Below, in pieces: positions 48,790-58,600 of a DNA stretch of 64,000 nucleotides; within the stretch, counting starts at the first letter, position 1, and the number at the start of each line of letters is the position of its first letter. The position numbers were made by a program, and so were the translations under genes. Location of the stretch: positions 62,001-126,000 of the forward strand of contig JAVYIG010001594.1 of assembly GCA_035222895.1 (NCBI GenBank), given 5' to 3'. Under the pieces are notes generated by a model. That model saw only the letters and a program-made list of their open reading frames with translations, made no database searches and was not told the DNA's origin. The stretch comes from Strongylocentrotus droebachiensis (lineage: Eukaryota; Echinodermata; Echinoidea; Camarodonta; Strongylocentrotidae).

Positions 48790-50150
48790 AAAAAGTATCG
48801 GAAGCGCATTTGCCTGTTTGGCTGTTAACGAACTAGGATGAGAAGGCGGTACCGCTTCACCCTGAAGGCTCAATAAATCTTCATCCTCAGTTATCTGTCC
48901 AAGTGGCGGGAAACCCAAAAGTTTTGCAACGGAAGCGTCTGTTTGGCGAACTACTCAGGGGCATTATGTAACCTGATTCTCTCTCACTTTTGGCATGCGA
49001 AAAAAAAGAGGAAACGATTCAAACATTTTTATTCCATACTCTGATAAAATACACACTTTCGGCAGGCGCGGATCCAGGGGATGGCCGAGCGGGCCTTGCC
49101 CCCCCCCCCCCCCCCCGGCCAAAAAAAGGGAAAGAAAAAAGACGGGCCGCCCCCCCCCCCCCTGGCAAAAAAAAGGCAAAAAAATTTGTGTCTAGGAATT
49201 TACCTTTTCTATTTTGCTCAAAGGAGGGGGGGGGGGGGGGTGTTTAGTAAAATAAAAGGTGCTCACTATGCCTGCCCCCCCCCCCCCCAACTGAGCGAAA
49301 TTTAAATTTCCGGGGCAAAAAAAAGAAAAATTAGTGCCTCACTACGCACCCCCCCCCCCCCAAGAAATCCTGGATCCGCGCCTGCTTTCGGAAGCAAAGA
49401 TCGCCCCTGCTTCGAGCTCTCCCCGGTCTCCCATCCTGCTCTCACCCCTCTCTCCATGTGCGCTCGATCTCTCTTTCGCTCTTTCCCCTATCTCCACGTG
49501 CGTGCGATCTCCACTTCTTCCTCCCTCTCATCTCTCTTAATCATAACTTCATAAGTATACCGAGAGACCAACCACGTAATAAAAGTTACATAGTGCATTG
49601 AAGAAATTGAACCTACCCGTCCATCTTCAGTCAGAGGGATGATGACTATCAAAACAAATAAATAACACTCGTCAATATGCGGGATGGGATGGGGGAGGGG
49701 GTTATATTAAAATCAAAATGGTGATGAATACTTGTACCACCGAAGCCCCGTGGGTATAATGTAGTTATTTATTATATATCAGATGTCCCACTGAAAATAT
49801 AGTTGACATAATGTAGGACCTGCATGCTATCATTAAAACAAGTTTACTTAATATTTTAAAGTCTTGACGAATTATAAATTAATGAACGTCTTGAATTTCA
49901 ATGTGAATCACCATTGAACTCGCTATGAAACCAGATATATACTATTAATTTTTGTGCAGACTTATAAATCCAATACGTTGACAAGAAGTTAAAGAACATT
50001 TTGAGAATAGGGGATGAAAAACAATGGCAAAATGCTGATGCGCAATCTTTTCCCAGTTGTCTCAGTGCGTATAATAAACGGTAAAAGTAAATTCACAAAT
50101 GAAACTGTATTATCTTCATAAGTACTCCCTTAAAAATACGAACTCAGTTT
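48790..50150 (+). repeat. Copy A of a tandem duplication in the hAT
   Basis: Begins AGTATCGGAAGCGC and runs through ACTCCCTTAAAAATACGAACT. It is similar throughout to copy B but carries a MITE at 49063-49384 and an extra segment of about 190 bp near 49613-49805. Confidence 0.88.
49063..49384. mobile_element. 322-bp MITE (CAGGCGCGGATCCAGG termini)
   Basis: Perfect 16-bp inverted ends CAGGCGCGGATCCAGG and CCTGGATCCGCGCCTG, flanked by a 7-bp duplication CTTTCGG (49056-49062 and 49385-49391). Copy B shows one CTTTCGG at the empty site. The interior is mostly C and A runs with short G runs. The ends resemble hAT-type non-autonomous elements. Confidence 0.93.
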
Positions 50151-50179
50151 GTCCTATCTCCTCTTTATGTGAAACTAAA

Positions 50180-51075
50180 TAGTATCGGAAGCGCTCTTCC
50201 CTCTTTGGCTGTTAATGTTAACTAGTCTAACAACAAATAAAAGTAGGATGAGAAGGCGGTACCGCTTCACCCTGAAGGCTCAATAAATCTTCATCCTCAG
50301 TTATCTGTCCAAGTGGCGGGAAACCAAAAAGTTGTGCAACAGGAGCGTCTGTTTGTAGCGGGGCGAACTACTCAGGGGCATTATGTAACCTGATTCTCTC
50401 TCACTTTTGGCATGAGAAAGAAAAAAAAAGAGGAAACGATACAAGCATTTTTCCATACTCTGATGAAATACACACTTTCGGAAGCAAAGATCGCCCCTGC
50501 TCCGAGCTCTCCCCGGTCTCCCATCCTGCTCTCACCCCTCTCTCCATGTGCGCTCGATCTCTCTTTCGCTCTTTCCCCTATCTCCACGTGCGTGCGATCT
50601 CCACTTCTTCCTCCCTCTCATCTCTCTTAATCATAACTTCATAAGTATACCGAGAGACCAACCACGTAATAAAAGTTACATAGTGCATTGAAGAAATTGA
50701 CATAATGTAGGACCTGTTATAATACAATTAATTAGTTAATTCTTTTTCTCATTCAAACAAGTTTACTTATTATTTTAATGCTCAGAGTCTTGACGAATTT
50801 TAAAGTAATGACCGTCTTGAATTTCAACGTGAATCACCATTGAACTCGCTGTGAAACCAAATATATTACTATTTATATTTATGCCGACTTGTAACTCCAA
50901 CAGGTTGAAAAGAAGTTAAAGAACATTTTGAAAATATAGGATGAAAAGCAATGACAAAATACGGATGTGCAATCTTTTCCCAGTTTTCTCAGTGCGTAAA
51001 AAAATGGTAAACGGAAATTTACAAATAAAACTGTAGATCTATATCTTTCATATTACTCCCTTCAAAATACAAACT
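50180..51075 (+). repeat. Copy B of the tandem duplication in the hAT
   Basis: Starts AGTATCGGAAGCGC and ends near ACTCCCTTCAAAATACAAACT. It retains the empty MITE site and lacks the extra segment of copy A. Confidence 0.88.
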
Positions 51076-51659
51076 TTTTTTTTTCTTAGCAAGAAAAAAA
51101 AAAGATAAGTCCTAAACTGAGCACAGGAAACAAAAAAATGGACATATTGGCCAAGGCCGCCAAGCAGAGTTAGCGATAACATTCTCGATAAGCGCAAGAC
51201 TGGGCGTAATTTACGAGCTTATAAAAGGTGATGCCAGCGCACAGAAGTGAAAACATGGTGCGAAGCTGTAGGATCGGTGGATAGCGGTATTGTCTCATGT
51301 CATATCGGTTGAAAAATGTTGATAACTTTTAGGACACGCGACACGAATTAATCTGTGTTTACTTGAAACAGGTGAGAGTTCATTCATCGCGATGCTTGTA
51401 AAAATCGGTTTAGTCTGGTGTCTGCTACCTCGAGGCTATCATGACCTTAGTTGAGGACATCTGAATATCAAAACACTTGCAGAATAGTGTGCTCTTCCAT
51501 CGCTTGGCGAGCGTACGCTCTGTGCTGCCAGGGATTGTGTTACTGCGCATTGGCTATTGCGGCAAGATGTAACATTCAGAATAGTCAAAATACAATACAA
51601 AAGCATTCTTCCTAATTAATATGAATTGCTAAACAATAATGATATACATTTGTTTGTTT

Positions 51660-51665
<6 letters not shown>

Positions 51666-51701
<36 letters not shown>

Positions 51702-51809
51702 CCGATTTTTGCCGATTTATTATCTTTGATCGGCCATCGGCGTGATACAGCCGATCGGGCATGATCGGATCGGTATCGGCGTCCGATCCGATGATCGGTT
51801 ACAGGGTTA
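51666..51809 (-). repeat. hAT right terminus: A run, GATCGG cluster, TIR
   Basis: A run of about 36 A, then GCCGAT, GATCGG and CGATCC motifs, ending GGTTACAGGGTTA. It mirrors the left end in composition and order. Confidence 0.8.
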
Positions 51810-52468
51810 GTTATAGATACAGTAAATATCCAATAGAAAGCCAAACAGACAGTTACTTATTCTGTTCGAAAGCTAAAACGGTGCACCATGCTATAATAAA
51901 GCATTACAATACTCTTGCTTTATAATAACCAACTAAACTGCTAAATACTATGGATGGAATACCAGTAAAATGTATTACTTTAGCATGAATACATAAAATA
52001 TACAATATACATGTATACATACTAATATCAAAATACATAGATAGAAATGATATTGTCTTACCTGGAAATAATCAGAGATGAGGAGAAACAAGTCAGTTGG
52101 TGTACTCAGTGCTCACTCAAAATGTAGAATGACACATGTTGTACACTATTCATGCTGACCGATCCCTGCTCAAGTCTTAATCTCCAAGTTCGTCCATTTA
52201 TGCTGGTAGGGTAATGTTTACTAAACTGGGGGATTAATCCTTAGTCTGTAATTCTGAGGGTAGAGTTTCTTTGTGCTCACTGGACATAGCAAACTCATAT
52301 AAACTTACTAAACAATACAAAGTTAGGAACAAAGGGGTGGGCATTTACTAACTAAAGTGGAGTGGGCATTTATTAGTGAGTCATCAAACATCAAAGACTA
52401 TATCTCTATAGGGGTATAACACAGCACAGAGTATATCTCTATAGGGGTATAACATATTACTCGTCAAA

Positions 52469-52635
52469 ATGGCGAAAAGAGGACACAAACGTTCCAGCTC
52501 AGAAGTCAGTGACCACTTTCGTCTCATAAATGAGCAAGAAGTTGAGGATATCACGCTTGCATTTTTCTACAAACCGCACACTTTGTTGCTGCTCTCCGTG
52601 GCTGTAATCGGGACATTTTACTTCGCATTCACGGG
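52469..52635 (+). CDS. PTDSS1: PTDSS1 exon 1 (residues 1-55 plus 2 nt)
   Basis: ATG in context caaaATGG. It encodes a basic cytosolic N-terminus, [10 protein letters not shown], and the first membrane segment. Donor is CACGG|gtaggt, phase 2. Confidence 0.92.
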
Positions 52636-55600
52636 GTAGGTGTGGCGTGACCGTACCTAAGGTACAGCAGCGGGCTGGATAAGGGAGGTTGAACGAGTGC
52701 TGCTTCGGCGAGCAGCATGGTGTGGCTGCTGACCGTAGCGTAGTAGCCTACCAAGCAATACTCTAAATTAAACACTTGGGAAGGGGCAAACATATTGTTA
52801 AAAATGTATTTCATAGTATACTTTGCGTTTGGTATTTTGTATTCAATATTCTGCAGATTGGCTAAGCTAAGTGGGATAGTTTCCAAGGCTCAGTCAAAGG
52901 CCAAAGTTTTTAACAAAAATTGAGAACATTTGATATTATTAAATTATAGAGTCAGGACTCTTCTTAGTCTTAGGAGTGATACTGATAGCGATTTTCTTAC
53001 ATTCCACATGTTCCTGAAGATAATGTCATGAGCTAACATGCAATTTAATTACCATGATTACAGTACAAGAATGCTGAACTCTCACAGGAGAAGTTCGGTT
53101 CTTCTTGAAACGCTGCATGTAATGTACATGTAGTCTAGATCTAGTCTAGTCTATTTCTTCTTCTTCTAAGAAAAGTGCTGTGCAACCTTCAAGGCCTTGA
53201 AGCAGCACTTTTCTTAGAAGAAGAAGAAGAAGAAATACGTGCAGTGTACAGTGTGAGTGTATAGGGGCGCTGGTCCAAGGATGAGGATCGTCAGCATAAA
53301 CAAGGATATCCTCGTAAACGCGGACAAATCGCGTCCTATAAAATTAAGGTCTTTCACATTTTCAGGGATGTTTTTTCTTTGGTGCTCTCTGGGTGTAGGC
53401 TTCCCGATCCACTGCTGGCATGGCAATGCGAAAAACGGATTCTGTGTAATAAAAATACCCCCAGTTCACAGTCTACTTTTAAGGGGTGTCCGTCTTCCCG
53501 AGGATTTATCGCTCATAACGTGAAAGTCTCTGTGCATAGTAAGTTCGAAATGCATCAAGGAGCATCATAGCGGAATCCGTTTTTCGCATCGCCAACGTGC
53601 GGATCGGAAATAGGATCGTCCATGAAGATGCGGACGATCTTTAATTTTTAGGACACGATTTGTCCGCGTTTAGGAGGATATCCTCGTTTTTGTGGACGAT
53701 CCTCATTCTCGGGACCAGGGCCCCTACTGGTGTACAAGAAAATAGCTGTTTTCACGTTGCCAATTTGATACTTTTATACGATAATAGCGATTAGTTAAGT
53801 GTACTAAGGCGCACACAAGGAGTGTACTGAATATATATCAAACTCCTGCCTTTTTAAGTATCCATAAGTAATTTTTCTTGCAAACCTTGATGGTATTCTT
53901 GTCGCTTTGTCACCTCAGAAGTTTGGTGCATTGTACATGTATGTGTCACATAGCGCTTATTTGTAGGGTGTGTAGCTTTATAGGACCCTTGGCATAATGT
54001 GATTCTAGTGCTATAGCAGAACAGGATCTTCCTCTTCTTTTTGTCTTCTTTTCTTCTCCATTTCTCCTTCTCTTTTTCTTCATTTCTCCTTCTCTTTTTC
54101 TTCATTTCTCCTTCTCTTTTTCTTCTTAGTCCTTCTTATTTTTCTCTATCCTTCTTAGTTTTTCTTCTTCCTTAGTTTTTCTTCTTCCTCTTCTTCCTCT
54201 TCTTCCTTTTCTTTTCTTTTCTTTTCTTCTCTTATCCTCTTCAGCTTCTTCATCTCAATTTCTCCATCTTCCTCCTCTTTTCATCTTTTCTTTTTTTCTC
54301 TTTTTATATCATTTCTGTCTTCATATCCTTCTTCCCCTCATCCCTTTTCCCCCTTCTGCTTCCCTCCCCTATCCCTCCCTCTTTGTTCTCATCAAATGTC
54401 TTCATGTTTTTGTTTTAATGACAGCACTTATGACGGGATTGAGCATAATATCTGGAGAGGTCTGAGTCACGCTTCATTCTACTTCCTCATTATCAGTGTT
54501 CTTGCATTCCCTAATGGTAAGTTGTTAATTATGATGCCATCCAACACACACTCATACATACAAAAATGTACAAATATGTAGGTGTAGAAAGATAGATAGA
54601 AAGATATTTATTCACCTTTCTTTCAAATCTTCACTAAGAGCATAACAGTAGATCATTACACATTTAAAATGCAAAACAAATTATGGCAATGATGAAAAGA
54701 AACTGAACTAAAAGAAAGAGGAGGAGACCCTGGTAAAAGCAGAGCTATCTATTACAGTATGTACATGTACATGTACAGTATCATTTTCATGAATTGGATG
54801 TCAGTTCAGATTCTTGAAAGTGTAGTCGTTATATAATATTGACTGGCCTTGAGTAAGATATCTGGAAATATTGTCTAAACCTGTAAGGGCAATTTACAGG
54901 TAGATCATTGTATCTCCTGAAAGATAAGCCAGTCAATATTATAATTATCACCTGTTCCTTTGTGAAATCAGGAAAGAGTACTGTACAGTTACTATACCCT
55001 GCTACCACTCCGCACAATAGTCTGCTCAAACTTTGCAGCGATTCAGCTGCTTCGATGGTCCCGGATGTTAAATGGAGCCATTATGTATTGGGCTCAATAT
55101 TGTCCACAATTTTTGTATGCAAAATAAATAAATGGCAAAATACGGAAGAGCAAAAATATCAGGGATTGTCCGCTTATGACTGCTATTCTGCAGACTGGGC
55201 AAATTATTTGATTAAGAGTAATAGTATCTGATTATGACCATTTTTCTAATATGCCCCTTAAATATTAAATGATAATGTAGGCTATTTTCATAACCTTTCA
55301 GAAATAATACCACCTGGTCTGCATAAAAAGTGGCATTGTCCCATAGGATCTCCAATAGAACTGTAAATCTCATAAATGCCAAAGAGCCCACAGTTGCCAT
55401 TGAAATTATTGCATGTGCAGGCATCATTTGTAAGATTTTCATTGATGGTAATTGGTTTGGGGAGTAATCCGAGTAACTCTGTGAGAATTAAATCACCCTA
55501 CATGTAAGTTTTTTCTTTGTTTCTTGTTCCATTGAATTGGGATCAACTTCCCCATCATGTGAGTCGGGAGCGTATTTCTCATTTACTAAGTGCTTTCAAA

Positions 55601-58600
55601 TATAAATGGTTTAACACTGCTTGAGGAAATTCCTTTACTCCTGTATCTGTGGCAGATATAATCTATAATTGTCTTGCTTTTGCAGGTCCTTTCACTCGGC
55701 CACATCCTGCAATATGGAGAGTTTGTTTTGGTAAGTTATCTTGTAATGCCATTTACAGTAATAGCCAGAGATACAGGAAATCTGGTGGGATCATGTTGGT
55801 ATTTTAATTGTGGACTATTAAAGACATCTGTTTCAATGAAATCTATTATTTAAAAAACATTTACTTAAAGTTACTGAAGTTGAAGGGAATATAATAATAC
55901 AAAAGTGAAGAAAAAAAACCAGTATATTAAGTCACGACCTGGGATTTAAGTTCACCTCTTATTTCCTAATTACTCCACTTTTAGGTGAGGAATTCATGGA
56001 GTCACTATGGAGTTGTGTGAATTTGGCTTCTCATTAAGTATCTACTACATAATGGAATGTATACATGTATTAATGTTCAATAATAATTTTTAAAAGTAAA
56101 TTAATAATGGGAGTCAATACGATTGTACAGGCTCTTTTTTGTTAATGCTTTCCAAGGAATTACAGTTTGACACCCCCCCCCAAAAAAAAACCAAAAAAAA
56201 AACCACAACAACATTAAAATACATTAATATTAAGTAGCCTTTAAAAGTGCAGCTTAGCTGCAGGACTGCAAAATTCCACAGCCTGCATCCATACAAATGT
56301 ATTCATAATTTGTATGAGGGTTGTGACCATGTAAGGGTTACGATTAAGATTTTGTAAGTGAGACACATCAATACTCTGCTTCCCTTTTTTTTACAGGTGT
56401 CACTGTCATGTATCTCCTAGTGCTCATCTTCTTCCTCTTCCAAAGTTATCAGGATGTGATGAAAATCCTACGATGGATCTTCCCAGATCTTGAGGAATAC
56501 GACCCGACAGAAAAGGTAGGTTTTACTTTTAATCATTATTATCAATGTTTTGGCTTCATACGCCCTGCCTGGGAAGGGGGGGGGGGGAAGCAAACTTAAT
56601 CACTGCTACCCCTGATTGTTGTTGTTGATATTAATGGCGTTTCCATTGTCATTGGATGATTTGGTCCTCGCTTAGTACTTTTGCTCTGTTGGATCGACGA
56701 TAGCCTAGCCCTAGTGGCGTTGTGTTTATGAAATTAACACAGTTTATCCTTGTATGACTGATTGGGATTTTCAGGTGGACTACTACACTGGGGTTTCCCC
56801 CTACTGTTATTTGAATAGTGCAGTGAGTTTTGAACATGCAGAGGGGTTGACTCTTGTACAATCGGCTCCTCTATTTGATATCCTATCCTGGGGATAGCTT
56901 TTCCTGCTGTTGCATGCCATGGGCCTGCAGAACAGGGGATAGGCAAGTTAACACTCGACACAGGATTCAGTCACCCGTCAGGACTAGATTCATGGACTAT
57001 ATACTGTACATGTATATGCACTTACATGTAGGCATTATTTTAAGCATGTCTTATAGCTAAGTGACAAGAATATTGGCCTACTAGTAATGTATGATGTTAT
57101 TCTGAGCCAAGCAGTGTGTCTACACATGTGTTATGAATTAAGGACCCATTTGCATCGTAAAAGCAAATGTGGAAGAAAAATTCCCCTCAAATATTGCTTT
57201 TGATACAAGTTCACCCCATTTTTTTTCAAGAGCCAAGATTGAATAAAGGCTTCATTGCATGTACAGTACATGTACATGTGCATCAAATCACAAATTTATT
57301 GACCCCCTCAAGCTTTTTTTTTTTGTATTCCCTGATGCAATTTAGCATCTATTTCAGTCCCATAATATTTCAGTATACCCAATGGTAAACTTAATAGTTT
57401 TACTTAATTAATGATGCTTTCAATTTTTCATTTTCTTTATCCCTTTATATGACATTGTATTGGGCACCCCCAAATTATCCCAGGCATACATGTACATTAG
57501 TAGTCAGACGCCTAATTTGGACCTTGGCATTTGATAATGGGCTAGTGTTTCGCCTTGTAACTCCCTATGGTAACCTATGTTTATGACCTACATAATGTAA
57601 TACCTATAGATTTGTGCTACATAATTTATCTACAATTCCTTCCTACTGCCTGTACACAGAATTATGGACCAAAAGGTCACAAAATGCCATAAACATCAAA
57701 TCGTGCTAAACAGATGGATCACAAGTAAGCTGTAGACAAGAAGATACAATGCTCACATTCACTTGGGAAAAATGTGTGCGTAATTGCAAGACTGTTGTAA
57801 ATTATATCTGTACATAAAGCTATTGGACTAATAAGCTAGTGCATATATATGTACATGTACATTACATGTACAGTATAGGCTTTAGGATCTTGTTGTGTGA
57901 AGTTTAGATCCTCCCAGTGTCTGTCTGCAAGTATGCATTATGAAATTGATTTGCCATTCGCCCACAGTAATTGAATAAGGGAAGCAGAGTATTGATGATG
58001 ATGGGAAGGTTATACAAGTGTCTCACTTACAAAAATAGCAGAGGGCTTTGCCAATATGCCCCCTGTACTCTTGAAAAATAACCATTATAACTTTTAAAAG
58101 GGTGCCATACAGAGTCTCTGTCAGTGGGCTATTTACATGAAATCGCTGTACCATGAAAAATGGACGACAGAATTGTTTTAGCTTATAAAATATCGTCTCT
58201 ACTTTAAACAATGAAGTCTTTATGATTTGTCTAATGTTGGATGTGATCTTGAAGTACAATGTAGTAAGGTTATTGATTGTACTGTTTGTACATGTTTTTC
58301 TTTTTGTATACCGGTACTAATATTTTTTGCATTTGAGAACAATAATAGCCACCTGACTCCACATATAATTGTTGACCGCTGGTCATATTAGCAATCCCTG
58401 TAGGAATAGACCCAAACAGACCAGTCTTATTGGTTCGCTGCTGCATACATGTAGATGATGTTTCAGTATGCACCACTAATCTATTGTAATTAACTGGTGT
58501 CTAGAGCATGTGAAAAATAATTGATATGAACAGTGCCAGTTTATTGAACTTACCGTGCCCTTTTTTGAAATTCTTCCCAGCCATTTCTTTCTTTCCGTTG

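Larger units (their letters stand above)
40368..51809 (-). mobile_element. Large hAT transposon (11,442 bp) with intact transposase gene
   Basis: Terminal inverted repeats begin TAACCCTGTAA at both ends. An 8-bp duplication GTTATAGA flanks it (40360-40367 and 51810-51817), the hAT hallmark; the intact LTR at about 37038 has a single copy of the site. Subterminal DNA at both ends is packed with GATCGG motifs followed by a long T run (left) or A run (right). It encodes a BED-finger hAT transposase on the minus strand and holds a tandem duplication upstream of it. Typical hAT elements are 2.5-5 kb, so this one is unusually long. Confidence 0.93.
35786..52454 (-). mobile_element. Non-autonomous LTR retrotransposon with 1.9-kb LTRs, split by a hAT element
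   Basis: Direct LTRs (35786-37682; 39108-52454 interrupted) start TGTTACACCCC and end GGGGTATAACA. TATT flanks both sides (35782-35785, 52455-52458). A purine tract GGTGGGGGAAGG on the minus strand abuts the 35786-37682 LTR, and a TGG-starting primer-site candidate (minus strand, near 39088-39105) abuts the other LTR. The element therefore reads right to left. The internal region (37683-39107, 1,425 bp) has only a gag-like fragment and no pol. Subtracting the 11,442-bp hAT and its 8-bp duplication from the right LTR leaves 1,897 bp, exactly the length of the left LTR. Confidence 0.92.
39108..52454 (-). repeat. LTR, 5' copy relative to the element, interrupted by hAT
   Basis: LTR parts are 39108-40367 and 51818-52454, with the hAT transposon between them. 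The outer edge lies 14 bp before the PTDSS1 ATG. Confidence 0.92.

Noticed and set aside
48990-49540. Pro-rich plus-strand frames
   Set aside because: Arise from C runs in the MITE and from GC-rich duplicated DNA.
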